This document shows positions 1 to 11,602 of a stretch of 64,000 nucleotides of DNA, one piece after another. This DNA comes from Parietaria judaica. Taxonomy: Eukaryota; Streptophyta; Magnoliopsida; Rosales; Urticaceae. The stretch covers positions 27,760,420-27,824,419 of the forward strand of contig OX940865.1 in the NCBI GenBank assembly GCA_954871525.1. The letters are read 5' to 3'. Numbering within the stretch: position 1 is the stretch's first letter; each line of letters begins with the position of its first letter. The notes beneath the pieces are model-generated. The model ran no database searches. It had not been told where the DNA came from and saw only the letters and a list, made by a program, of their open reading frames with translations. Made by a program: the position numbers and the translations under genes.

Positions 1-949
1 CTCTAATTATTTAATGAAAAAGATTAAAGTTTAATTATAGATGTATACATGCCCATCGTCTAATAATAATAGGACACCAAACGTAATTGAACCTCCACAT
101 TATTTTATTTTGTAGCTTTTAAAATTTGAGAATAGTGAATATGCCGCAAATGAAATAATATTAGCTATTTATGCGATAAATATTTTGTTTTTCAATTTTT
201 TTTTTTTCTAATTCTTAGTTTTAGAGAATATATTTGGTTATTTTACTCAGAATGAATAAATAATCATATTATTTTTCTTGCTTCAAAATTTATATAGAAA
301 ACAAAATACAAACAAAAAGATGTTTTTTATTTCATTCTAACTTATTTCTTTTTCTCTTTTATCGCTTCGTTAGTTAACAATGACATTTGTATGAGAGCAA
401 ACTTTCGGTTTCGTTAGTTCTTTGTTCTTTAATTCTTTTGCCTGTAAACTCTTATATTTTTACTTATACTATCATGAGCTCTATTTCTTATTGTGAGTTC
501 TTTGAGTTTCAGTCTTTTTGAACTCAGACTCGCATTGTAAAATTATAGACCTCCATCTTTTATTTAAAAATAAATAAAAAAATAAAACTCTATAAAAAAT
601 TTTACACGATATATTTTTTAAAAACATAGGACGAGAATAACCTAATTATAAGTTAGAAGTAATAGTTTGGAAGGTATTAAATTGGAGGTATATTTCTAAT
701 TAATATAAAATAAAAAATATTTAAATAAAAAAATTAACCAAACAACTTCTTAAAATATTTTGAAATTCGGCAATACTTACACGATTAACGAAGCCTTGAA
801 AACGATTACTGAATAAAATAATAAATAAAAAACACAATGGCGTAGGTGGCAAGATAAGATTCAACTATATAAAAATACAAATAAAAGATTGTCGTTGCAT
901 TTTAGTTATTTAGTAATATCAAAGTTGATCGATAAAATATTTAAGCAAA
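1..949. other. AT-rich intergenic DNA with a degenerate repeat copy
   Basis: No supported gene. Bases 1-185 resemble 4140-4335 downstream of the glycosyltransferase gene: both carry a 'tttaattatagatgtatac'-like stretch, then 'cccatcgtc', 'aataggacacc' and 'taattgaacct'. The remainder is AT-rich with poly-A and poly-T runs and no open frame I would defend. Confidence 0.6.
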
Positions 950-954
950 CCTTA

Positions 955-1678
955 TGTTATGGGTATTTTTCGAAGCCTAGAAAAATCAAGGCCCATCCCA
1001 AAAAACCTGCCCAAAAGGCTTAAAAGATTAAAAAAGTCCACATAGACGACCTGGGCCCACCGCAAAAAAGTCAGCGGGACTCGGCGCCAAAAGTCAAAGG
1101 AACTCGGCTCAAAAAGTCAACCTAAAAAGTCAACGGGACTCGGCCCGAATAAAGACAGTAAAAGTTTTGTTACTTTTACCACAAAAGGGCTTTAAATTAA
1201 TTAAAAGCACCGCGCACCGAGCACCGAGCACCGCGCACCGCGCAAGCAATATCATAATTGCTCAGGGGCCCATCAAAGTAATTATTAATTACTAAGAGGT
1301 CCCTGCATCCTTCTATAAATAGAAGCTCATTTCAATCAAAACGGTAACTTCAACAACTCAGATCAACTCACAAAAAACGCTCTAAAGCGATAAAACCTCC
1401 GTTTTCCATTCTCTTAAATATCCCGACTTAAATACCCGACTAATGTTGAGCGTCGGAGGTGGATACGGAGGCACCCCCTCCGTACCCCCTTAAAGTTCAC
1501 GTTTGTTTCATTATTTCAGCAAGATATACGGAGACGGAGTTCTGGAAGATATTTCCGGCTTATCAAGAAATACCAATCAAGCTTCAAGACCCCCTTTGAC
1601 TGTCAAGAGGTCATTGGGCCCGGCCCAAAATCAAGACTTGGGCCGCTTTAAGTGTTGATCCATTTTTCGGCATTAACA
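955..1678 (+). mobile_element. Solo LTR of an LTR retrotransposon (copy 1)
   Basis: The 724-bp element begins TGTTA and ends TAACA, the usual TG...CA short inverted termini. It is flanked by an exact 5-bp direct repeat CCTTA (950-954 and 1679-1683), a target-site duplication. No internal retrotransposon sequence is present, so this is a solo LTR left by LTR-LTR recombination. Inside are a GC-rich tandem array of GCACCG/GCGCACC units (about 1208-1245) and a TATA box TATAAATAG at 1314-1322, on the same strand as the downstream gene. It ends 54 bp before the glycosyltransferase ATG, so it probably forms the promoter and most of the 5' leader of that gene (inference). The superfamily (Ty1/copia or Ty3/gypsy) cannot be told from an LTR alone. 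Confidence 0.9.
1314..1322 (+). promoter_or_regulatory. TATA box inside solo LTR 1
   Basis: TATAAATAG lies in the middle of the LTR, where the U3 promoter TATA is expected. Transcription would start near 1345 and read out through the LTR end at 1678 into the glycosyltransferase start codon at 1733. This is the best core promoter I see upstream of that gene. Confidence 0.55.
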
Positions 1679-1732
1679 CCTTATTTAATTTTGAAGCAAC
1701 GAAGAACACACACAGTTCATTGACGAACAACA

Positions 1733-3600
1733 ATGGCGACCAAGCCGAACCAGAGCGGTGTCGTCCACGTGGCAATGTTTCCATGGCTAGCCTATGGCCA
1801 CATCACGCCCTTCTTCGAGCTCTCGAAGCTCCTAGCTCAAGAGGGTCACAGAATCTCCTTCATTTCCACCCCCAAGACCATCAAACGCTTGTCGGATTCG
1901 GTGCTGGAGAATCTCTCCGATCTCATTACGATGGTCTCGCTTCCTCTTCCACGCGTGGATGGATTGCCGGAAGGCGCTGAGTCGACCTCCGAGTTGCCGA
2001 TACACGAGGTGCCTTTCCTCAAGAAGGCCTACGACGGGCTCGAACCCGGCCTGACTCGGTTCCTCGCAGCGTCCGACCACGCAGTGGATTGGATCGTCCA
2101 CGACACTCTTTGCCACTGGATCAGCCGGCCGGTGAGACGACACAGCGTCCGCTCCGTCCTTTTTTCCATATTCAACGCCACGTCGCTGGCCTTCGTGGGG
2201 TCGCCGGCGGAGATGTTGCACGGTCAGCGCCAGCGACCGGAGGAATTCACCGTCGCGCCGGCGTGGATGGAATCTTCCGGTGATGCCGGAATCGCTTTCA
2301 AGCTGCACGAGATGGTATATATAATTCATGAATAATACTATTTACACGATGAATTTAGGGATAATTACCGCATAAGTACCCAAATTTTTAATTGCGTGGA
2401 GTAAATATCAAAGTCATAAAATTTACGCTTTTAATTGATTTTGTCACATGCTTCTGTAACAATATTGAATTTTTTGTACCGATGTAACTCAAACCAACTC
2501 TTTTTTTTTTTCATCTTACACACTTTCGTATGAAAGACAAAAAAAAAATAAAAAATCTAAAACTGAAATTTCACAACTATAAGTATTCATTCTCTGCAAT
2601 TGGAATTTAAAATCATGCCACACAAATTTGAATAAATTTACTTACTTTTAGTGCTATTATTCCATAATTCTATATGGTAATGCCTAATGAATTACAATTT
2701 TTTTTTTGAAATCCCTAATAAATTACAATTAATAAACTTTATTATTGACAAATATGTCCTCATTCCAAGGTGAGTCACTGGGACTGCATGGACTCAGAGG
2801 TCTCAGATTTTCAGCGCATGGCCGAGGTGATTCAGAACTGCGACGCCGTGATTGTAAGGACGTGCCTGGAGTTCGAGTCCGACTCACTGAGCTTGCTCGG
2901 AACGCTCTATGAGAAGCCGGTTCTTCCGATCGGGCTGTTACCGCCTTCGTCAGAATCCTCCGTCGCCCAGCTCCGCGAAGACAAGTGGGGGGGCTTGATC
3001 AGCTGGCTCGACGGAAGAGACGAGAACTCGGTCGTATATATCGCGTTTGGGACCGAGGTGAATCTGAGTCAAGATCAGATGCACGAGTTGGCTCACGGGA
3101 TTGAAAAAGCCGATTTGTCCTTTATCTGGGTGGTCAACGACCGAGCCCTAGTCAAAGGCGTCGTCGGGGAGGATATAATCCCGTCGGGGTTTGAAACCCG
3201 GGTTGCGGGGCGGGGATTGGTGTTGAGGGGGTGGGTGCCCCAGCTTGGGGTGCTGGCCCACCCGTCGGTCGGCGGGTTCTTGACCCATTGCGGTTGGAGC
3301 TCCGTCATAGAAGCACTCGGGTTGGGCCGGGCCTTGATATTGTTTCCATGCGGCAGTTCGGATCTCGGGTTGGTTTCGTGTCTGATGGGTAGTCGGGGAA
3401 TCGGGCTGGAGATTCCACGAGACGATAAAACGGGGTCGTTTACGAGCGACGCGGTGGCGGGGTCAATGCGGCGGGTGATGGTTGACTTAGAAGGAGAGCC
3501 AATCAGGGAGAAGGCGAAGAGTATGAAGGGCATTTTCGGCAACGTGGAGATTCAAAACAAGCACTTGAAGGAGTTCGCAGAGTTTCTCTTAAGAGGTTGA
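1733..3600 (+). CDS. UDP-glycosyltransferase, UGT91-like (putative glycosyl/rhamnosyltransferase)
   Basis: Family 1 glycosyltransferase predicted to move a sugar from a UDP-sugar to a small specialised metabolite in the cytosol. Two coding exons, 1733-2314 and 2770-3600, joined in phase 0 by a GT-AG intron, give 470 aa, normal for the family. The N-terminal half has the catalytic His23 in 'WLAYGHITPF' and an Asp at 124. The C-terminal half has the PSPG donor box starting 'WVPQLGVLAHPSVGGFL' at about residue 349. Two donor-site positions are unusual: the HCGWNS core reads HCGWSS (Ser371), and the normally terminal Asp-Gln pair reads Asp-Leu (392-393) with one extra residue before it. In characterised UGTs these positions contact the UDP-sugar, so sugar preference may be changed or activity reduced. 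Overall similarity is closest to UGT91/soyasaponin-type rhamnosyltransferases; the substrate is unknown. A solo LTR sits just upstream. Confidence 0.9.
2315..2769 (+). other. Intron of the UGT gene with a repeat remnant
   Basis: GT at 2315 and AG at 2768-2769, phase 0. From about 2356 the intron contains 'gggataattaccgcataag' followed by 'tacccaaa', a motif that recurs near 24612, 43830, 51966 and 53310. It is probably a fragment of a dispersed miniature element. Confidence 0.6.
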
Positions 3601-4828
3601 AGATGTGTTGCTAATGCTAATGCTACTAGCAAATTCATTTGTGGAACTTAAGTTTATTATCATGTATTCGATTAATATAAGAACTGGTGGCGGCGGCATA
3701 AGTATTTACATTTTTGAATTTTGATCAACGAAGTCGATACATACAAGTCTAAAGCGAAAAATATTAATTAAAAATATTTAAAAAATTAAGTATTAAATAC
3801 ATATATCACTCAACTTGATGTCAGGTGACATTTAATTTGACCAACTTCTGTATGATATTTTAAAATTTTACGAAAATTCTATTAGAACACTCGAACCCTT
3901 AAAATTTTTGTTTTTTATATTTTTTAGTGTAAATTTTTAAATACTACAAGTTAGTTCCTCCTTTGCAAAAAAAAATTAAACCAGCCCCCTATGATTAAAT
4001 CCTAGTTCCGCCTATGAATGTGTGTCCGATAATTTCTAGTATCATATTTTACTAGCAAATCCAAAGGTCACAAATCTTAGTTCAATTTCTTTCGGCCGAG
4101 TGTATGTATATTAAGCTAGAGTGCTACAGATATACATACATCTTTAATTATATGATAAAAATGGTTAGAGTTTAATTATAGACGTACACATATCCATCGT
4201 CCAACAAAACTTAATGGGACACAAGCATAATTGAACATCGACATTATAATTTGTAGTTTTTCTGTACTATTATCGCAAAAAATAAAATAAAATAAAGAAT
4301 ATTGAATATGCAGCTAAGAAAATAAGATAAGGTACTTATGCCAAAAATATCATTTTATTTTTAAGACAATTTATAGCTCATCGCTGGCATAAGTACCTTA
4401 ATGGGACGCAAACGTAATTGAACCTTGACTTTATCTTGTAGCTTTTCGGTACTATTATAGTATTATCGCTTAAAGAATATTGAGAATACTAAATATACTA
4501 CGAATAAAATATTTTAAAGTACTTATGCCATAAATATCTTTTTATTTTTAACGATCTTTTTTTATAATTAAGTAGCGCTACTGGTCAATGTTACAACTTA
4601 CAATACACTATCGCATTAATAGATATATTAAGATAAGGTACTTACGCCACAAATATCCTTTTATTTTTAACGACAATTTATAGCTCATCTCTGGCATAGT
4701 CAACGTCTCCGAGTCCACGCTTGACTTTTCTCAACCACTTAAGTTAAGATCCTCCTAACACTGATCTCAATTGCGAAGAGGGAAGCTTGCTTGAGAGGGT
4801 AACGGGAGAAGCTTAGTTAACGGCGACC
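3601..4828. repeat. Intergenic region with three related repeat units upstream of the U-box kinase
   Basis: No gene. Related blocks at about 4140-4335, 4390-4560 and 4620-4700 share 'aatgggacrcaarcgtaatt', 'aaggtacttatgcca.aaatatc' and 'aatttatagctcat'. They also resemble bases 1-185. This repeated DNA forms the proximal promoter region of the gene starting at 4829. Confidence 0.6.
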
Positions 4829-7800
4829 ATGGCGTCGGTGGCAGTGGCCGTCAGTAACGGCGGAGGTAACGGAAGCCGGCGCGCCGTGAAGTGGGCGGTG
4901 GAGAATCTGATGGCCGGAGCCGATCGCTTCGTCCTTGTCCACGTCATCCCAACAATCTCATCGCTTCCTTCTCCCTGTAAATCCTTCCCTTTTTATTTTA
5001 TTTTATTTTACTATTACGATTATTGTTTAATTATTATAATTAAAATCATATGGATTTTATTATAAATTTAGAATGATAAAGGTCTTTAATTAAATTATTT
5101 TTCTAATTCATCCCAATAATGAAGAATTTTAAACAATTAATTGCATTTTTTTTTCTCGAGTTTATATGTTTTTTTAATTAATTATTATCACTATATTGGC
5201 TGTGTTAATGAATTATAATGTTTAGTTAAGCTTTGATTATTGAGATATATTCTAGCTAATTATAACTAATATAATTTTTTTTATTGTTGGATTGTGAATT
5301 CCTAAAATATTAGCACGGATTCAATTATAGTTTATTTTTACGTGATAAGAAATCTAAGACGTTTTTTTTTCTTCTGATTAGTGGTATTTTTAAACGGTAT
5401 TATATTTTTCGGGTATATCAATTTTTTGTCGTTTTTTATCCCCCGATTTCAATTTGTAGGCCCGGTATTAAAATGAAGATTTTTGAACAATGAATGGCAG
5501 AACTAACTTCTTTGGTTCATATTTCTTGTGTATTCTGTCAAATAGTGGTTATTTTTTAGCTATATAAATCAAAATTATATATATATTTAATGTGTTATTT
5601 AGATCAAAGAAAGCATCAATAGTTGAAATGATCGATGAACCATGCTTTTGTTGATGGAGAAAAGTGTTGTCATTGAGCTGATTTTCGTGTCATCACGTTG
5701 GAAAATTGAGCTGTGCAGCCGGAGATCGCATACCCGTCGAAGAGCTCACCGATGACGAGGTGGCGATCTTCGTCAACGAAGTGAAGGAGAAGCTTGAAGA
5801 CGTTTTCGATCCCTACAAGAAGTTGTGCAAGACGAGACAGGTACGCCTTCACTCTCGATCTTCGAAGCTCATTAAGCTGTGTCGGAATTTCTCTCTCAGC
5901 ATCGAGAAAAATGAACTTATTTTAAATTCAAAGCAGAATAGTAACGAATGTTAAGAGAAATTTGACCTGGGAATTTTACAATATGGGAAGAAAACCGCGG
6001 AAGTAGACGCGGAATTTTACAATATGAGAAAAAATCTTTAATATATATAATATATGTGTGTGTGTTCCACCGTGAAGCTACGAAATAGGCCGTACCAAAA
6101 AACGGATTCGGGTAACAGACTCTTTGACATATTTATATATATATGTTATTTTAAATTCTTGTAGATGGAAACTGTGATTTTGGACGACGACGATGCAGCA
6201 ACGGCGCTTCTTAGATTTGTGTCGGAATCTGGGATGAACAGTTTGGTATTGGGCTCGTGTTCTTCAAACTTTCTGACAAGGTGAGAAATGATCGATCTCG
6301 AAAAAATTGTTGATCAACTTATGATTTAATAATTAACTTTTTAATGTTGACGAGTAATACACAGATCAATCACCGATGTAATTTAGTAACTTATTGCTGA
6401 AGCAATGTGAACGAACGGTTTAGGTTATTAGCTTCGTGAATAAATTATCCGGAAATTCATCTCAATGCTAAATCTTGAATCGTGATTTCTTTAGGAAACT
6501 GAAGGGACCGGAAATACCGACAAATGTTCTAAGATACACAGCGAGCCGATGCGATATATATGTTGTGTCCAAGCAGAAAGTTTACACAAAAGCAGCGAAT
6601 CTTTCATCTTCGTCCGGTATGTTTTGATTGCTTCTTAAGTTAGCTAAATCATCATAAACTCCGATGACACGGAATCTTCTCTTGTGCAGATTCACAAATC
6701 GTCGAAAGTTTCAGATCATCTGCGGGCTCGGTTCTCAGTCGCATCAGCTCGGGAACGTTCCCACAAATGGGTTCTCAGACGAACACTTATATATACGAAG
6801 AAAATCGGAATTCTTCAGCTACCGTCGAGGTGCTTTTTGCAATATTTCTGATCAATTCATAACTATCTGTTGGAAGTATATCGTTTTTCAAGGTTCTGTT
6901 GGGCATGAATTTAACGGTATGCAGTCGGATGAGCAAGCCGAGGTTGAGAAGCTGCGTGAAGAGTTACAAAGTACGATCGCTATGTATAAACAAGCTTGTG
7001 AAGAATTGGTCCATGCCCAAAATAAGGTGAAATGTCGACTCTACGGTCTTTGAATCCGATAAAATCCGAAATCAAAATCCAAGAAAGAACACTGTATTGA
7101 TTAACATAAGATCAGCTGCCTGTATTAGGAGTAGAAACCCGAATCTTGTATTTATTGTAAAAATACCGATAATACCCCTACTTAATGAAAATACCGAAAA
7201 TACATAATTTACTGATTTATATAGAGTAAAACACAATTAGTTAGGTGATCAGGGACTTACTTAGTTAATTTAGTGTCTTAAAATACCATTAATATATATA
7301 GGGTGTAAATTACCAACATATTATAGAAATCTATCATATTTGCTAGCTATAGTTTCCGAGCCGGTGTAATTATAATATGAGAGCTCTTATGGAACTCTTG
7401 TGTTGGATTAGAAACCCGGGTTCCATATTTATTTTAAAATACCTGTAATACCCGTACTTAATGAAATACCGAAATAGCTAATTATATAGTCCTGAATAAA
7501 GTAAAACACAATGATCTTAACCTTAGGGTCTTATATTTAGTGATCTTAACATTGATTCATCTTCTAACATATTTGCTCACCGGAATTTCAAAACCGGTGT
7601 TATTATAATGAACATGAGATCACGAAGAAATATTAAACTTGCAGGTGCAGATAGTTTCTTCGGTTTGCCTCGAAGAAACAAGAAGAGTGAACGCTGCCCT
7701 GGAAAAGGAAAAAGTGCTGAAGAGAATCGCCGCCATCGAAAAAGAAAAGCATTTAAAAGCCGTCAAGGAGGTCGAGAGAGCTCGAGTTTTGCTGGAGAAA

Positions 7801-9649
7801 GAGACGTACGAAAGACAGATCGCCGAAGTCAATGCTGCAAAAGAGTTTATAGAGAAACGGAAACTCGTGGATGAGCTCTTTGTGAGCGATAGCAGGTACA
7901 GGAGATACACCGCGCAGGAGATAGAGCAAGCGACGGGTTTCTTTTCGCCAGAAAACGTGATCGGCGAAGGAGGCTACGGGAAAGTGTATAAATGCAATCT
8001 CGATCACACCCCGGTTGCCATTAAGGTTCTTCAAAGTAGCGCAGCCGAAAAGAAACAAGAGTTTTTAAAAGAGGTAGACATATTATGTACGCAACGTAAA
8101 ATCACGAGTAACTGTTAAAAAGTCGACTGTTTCGTCAAAATTTAAACCACGTGCAATGGACATGCTTCTACGTGGCTTAAAATTTGACTAAAATCATCGA
8201 ATGCTTAACCATTGCAAGAGGGAAACTGCGGTAACACGACATGTTCAGGGAGCATATTATGTGCTTATGAGCAATTTGCAGTTATGCACAATGAACATGT
8301 CGTGTTTTATCGTATTTTCTCCTCCGAACTTATAAATTGTAGCTACTTGACCGTTTAAAACTCGACTGTTCCCTCAAATTTATGCCACGTAAAATGTACA
8401 TACTAGTAACACAAATATGATGATGTTTTGAAATTCCATGAAAAATCATCGATTGTTTAACCATCAGGGGGAACTCGCTACAAATTATAATTCCAAGGGG
8501 GTACATTGACACAATTTTTCTTGTATGTCATTTATATAGGTTGAAGTTCTTAGTCAGTTACACCATCCAAATATTGTTTTGCTTCTCGGAGCTTGTCCCG
8601 AGAGTTGCTGCCTCATCTACGAATACATGGAAAACGGAAGTCTCGACGATTACATCACGACCCGAGAAGGAAAACCGCAACTTCCTTGGTTCACAAGGTT
8701 CCGTATAATCTTCGAAATAGCTTGCGGCCTTACATTCCTACACTACTCGGAGCCAGAGCCTATTGTTCACCGGGACCTAAAACCGGGCAATATTCTGCTG
8801 GATCGGAACTACGTGAGCAAAATCGGCGATGTAGGCCTCGCGAAGCTCATTTCCGATGTTATCCCCGACAACATCACGGAGTACGGGGACTCCGTCATCG
8901 CCGGAACTATCTTCTACATGGACCCGGAGTATCAGAGAACCGGCACGATCCGACCGAAGTCGGACTTGTTTGCTTTCGGAATCATAATCCTTCAGATGTT
9001 GACTTCTCGCCGCCCGAAAGGGCTTCTGATTGCCGTTGAAAAAGCCATGGCGAACGGATCGTTGGTTGATGTTCTAGATAAGTCGGTTTCCGATTGGCCG
9101 CTCGTTGAGACTGAAGAATTGGTTCGAATTGCTCTCGACTGTTCGAAACTCCGATGCAGGGATAGACCGGATCTCAAGGATGAAATCTTACCGGTTCTCC
9201 GAAGATTGACCGACATGGCAAACGGTAGCGGGAAGCTAACAGGCAGCAACGGCAATGCTCCGAGCCACTACTATTGTCCGATCCTTCAGGTATAATTTTT
9301 TTTGTCCCGTTTCGTTCTTACAGTGTCGGGAAAAAAATATGACCGGATTAATAAATAATGTTGCTTAATCCGGTTACTCAAAATCAATATAATTTTTTTG
9401 CCGTTTATTAAACCCATTTTGCGCATCTTTTCGTTGTTGCAACAGGAAATTATGGATGATCCTTACATCGCCGGGGACGGTTTCACTTACGAGTACAGAG
9501 CAATCACTGCATGGTTTGACAAACACGACGTGTCACCCGTGACAGGGCGTAGGCTTCAACGTTCAGTGTTAACACCAGACCATACGCTGCGTTCAGCCAT
9601 AAACGAATGGCGCTCTCGGGCCACGTTCCCGGGTGATCACCATTCATAA
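4829..9649 (+). CDS. U-box protein kinase with N-terminal USP domain (PUB, RLCK IX type)
   Basis: Predicted cytoplasmic protein combining a universal-stress-protein domain, coiled coil, Ser/Thr-type kinase and C-terminal U-box E3 ubiquitin ligase domain, as in Arabidopsis PUB33-35 and PUB51-53. Nine exons keep phase: 4829-4976, 5719-5840, 6165-6280, 6495-6616, 6690-6829, 6925-7026, 7645-8073, 8540-9289, 9446-9649; 710 aa. USP is about residues 10-165. A charged coiled coil (about 220-330) leads to the glycine loop GEGGYG (357-362), Lys377 in VAIK, HRD Asp472 and a DVG (not DFG) at 490; DVG is common in this subfamily. APE reads 'DPEYQRTG'. The U-box (about 640-705) starts in the exon 8/9 junction 'CPILQ/EIMDDP'. 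The 6830-6924 intron is the least certain junction; a 6877 acceptor would also keep frame but leaves a 47-bp intron. Confidence 0.9.
7027..7644 (+). repeat. U-box kinase intron with a degenerate tandem duplication
   Basis: Two copies of a roughly 230-260-bp unit lie head to tail inside the intron. Copy 1 is about 7122-7382 and copy 2 about 7404-7610. Shared blocks include 'agaaacccg', 'tacttaatgaaa.taccgaaa', 'agtaaaacacaat' and, at the end of each, 'catatttgct' followed by 'gccggtgtaattataatatga' or its close variant. Neither copy encodes anything. Confidence 0.65.
8074..8539 (+). repeat. U-box kinase intron with a duplicated segment and a 15-bp hairpin
   Basis: Segments starting at about 8118 and 8359 are related: both run from a 'tcgactgtt.c.tcaaattta' block through 'ccacgt', 'aatg.acat' and 'aatcatcga.tg.ttaacca'. 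A perfect 15-bp inverted repeat separates them, 8233-8247 against 8292-8306 (AACACGACATGTTCA and its complement), with a 44-nt loop. Confidence 0.65.
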
Positions 9650-10233
9650 AAACCAGTTTTTTGGTGAGAATTCATGTGTAATTCGGGTCGGTATGACCTT
9701 ATTTTTAAGTGGCAGAGAAGAGCTTTGTAAAGTAAAAATGATTAAATATAAGTATATATACAACGTAAAATATTAGTGTGCATAATACATCTGAAATTGA
9801 AAAATACAAAAATAAATCATGTATCTCAATGTATACCTTTTCAAGCGGTGATGTATTTGGTGTATGAACAATTGTTTTTATTGGATTTAAATAAATATTT
9901 TTTGCTTTTAATCATTTTAAGTTTTTAAAGATGCATATATATATATTTAAATAATTATTTAAAATCTATTCCAAAAATAAGACTTATTTAAATCTAAAAT
10001 ATGTTTAGAACGTATTTTTCCATTTTTTTAGCGGCGTAATTAGATGGTATTTGATTTAAGACCAAGTATGACATGATTACTCAGCTACAACACCAATAAA
10101 ATTAATCCACTCATTTTAGATCCTTAATTTTTTTCAATATATATATTATTATTATTATAATTATTATTATTTTGCTCTAGTTTGGTTTGTGTAATGAATA
10201 ATATGTACAAGTAATTAATAGCAAAGATGAGAG
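9650..10233. other. Intergenic, convergent 3' ends
   Basis: AT-rich interval between the U-box kinase stop (+) and the glyoxalase stop (-). It should contain both 3' UTRs. No further gene seen. Confidence 0.6.
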
Positions 10234-11602
10234 TCATTCCACTTGTGTAAACTCCAATGCATTTGTGTCTGGATCTCTTGCAAATATCGCTGGTCTCCCT
10301 GACTTGCTAAGAGTGTAAGCAATACCTGTTAACATTAAGAGAATAAATATATATATTAATATCTAATAAATATATATTATCAGTATATTATATCTATCTA
10401 TTTTTCATATATGGAATTGAGGGACAAGAAGCTTGGGTAGTGATGGAAAAGGTCAAAGTGGTCGATACCAGCGTGGTCAAAGATTGCTTTGAGCTTGGCC
10501 ACATCTCTAATGGCAATGCAGGTATGGCGGTCACGGCCACCGTGCTGCGGTCTGCCGGTCAGAGGGTCGGGATTCGGAAGCTCCATCAGATGAATCATCT
10601 CCGATCCAACCCATAGCCATGCTCCTCGGTACGGTAGCTTGTCGTGTGGCCTCGCTTCGTTGATTTCAAGCCCTGAATAAACAGTTTCCATAAGAAAAAA
10701 AAAACTTAACACTCAAGACTTTTGTCAAATGTTTCAAAATAGATCGAATCATTCTTCGGTTTTCAATTTTGGAATTACCTTTTGCTCAATTTGGCATTCA
10801 CGATTTCTGCTTATTTTTTGTTTACAATTTGTCAAAATCAAAGGAATAATAGCAGAGAAGGTACTCATTTAGCGGTTTTAATCGGAAAGAACGAGAAAGT
10901 TTTCAACATACCGAGAATATTCTGGTAAAAGTCGAGCGACCTTTCGAGATTCTCGCACAAGAGTCCAACATGGTGGACACAAACGACGCCATAATCTGCA
11001 GATTTGTAGTATTAATTTTGAACAAACGATTGGTTAAACAAAAACACGACTCGCAACAAAAAACCACCGAAAACCGCATTTATATAGTCTCTAAAGCCCA
11101 AACTAAACCCTTCCTTTTTCACTGTACACGTTATCTCTATCATCCCTCTCTGAGAAATATATACAAACAGTTTATCAGCCATTGTTGGACACAAGAATCT
11201 CTGCACTCCCCACCGAAGATAAGCATGAAAAACACCATAAATTTGCAGAGTTGTGTCGATCCAATCCACAATAATTTTCAAGCAAAATGCAATCATACGA
11301 GCAAGAGGCCTCACCATTGTTGTCGATTTTCGAGTCCGAATCGCTCTCGGCCACGACTCCTTCGACGATCGTCTTCGCTCGCGTTGCGAAAGAAAATTCG
11401 CGGATTGAGCTGTTCCCGAAGCTGATGCGGTGATGAAGCTTGGAGGATCTGGTCGCGAGACAAGAGCGGTTTGTCTGAATCCAAAATCGAGAGAAGTAGT
11501 TCAGCAACGGTTCAGAGGTGAGAACGAAGAGCTGGAAGATGGTGAGAGAGGTACCTTGTGCAGGAGAGCGATGGTGGGAGGAGAGCTGAGAAGAGACGCC
11601 AT
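10234..11602 (-). CDS. Glyoxalase/VOC superfamily protein, probably plastid-targeted
   Basis: Small vicinal-oxygen-chelate protein annotated in plants as lactoylglutathione lyase/glyoxalase I family. Read on the minus strand, five exons keep phase: 11602-11555, 11474-11315, 10995-10912, 10672-10469, 10325-10234; 195 aa. The first ~65 residues are rich in Ser, Arg and Thr with few acidic residues, like a chloroplast transit peptide. The VOC module then begins 'VCVHHVGLLCENLERSLDFY', continues with 'GAWLWVGSEMIHLMELP' and 'RDRHTCIAIRDVAKLK', and ends 'PDTNALEFTQVE'. The His in HHVG, the Glu in HLMELP, the His in RHT and the Glu in LEFTQ occupy likely metal-ligand positions of the fold. Whether it acts on methylglyoxal-glutathione or another substrate cannot be told; it differs from the short GLYI4-type proteins. 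Confidence 0.9.

Noticed and set aside
1832..2329. Long open frame antisense to UGT exon 1
   Set aside because: Shadow of a GC-rich coding exon; no family signature, while the sense frame is an obvious glycosyltransferase.
8811..8900. DVG instead of DFG in the U-box kinase as a sign of an inactive kinase
   Set aside because: This substitution is common in the subfamily and the catalytic Lys, HRD Asp and DVG Asp are present, so it is not an anomaly.
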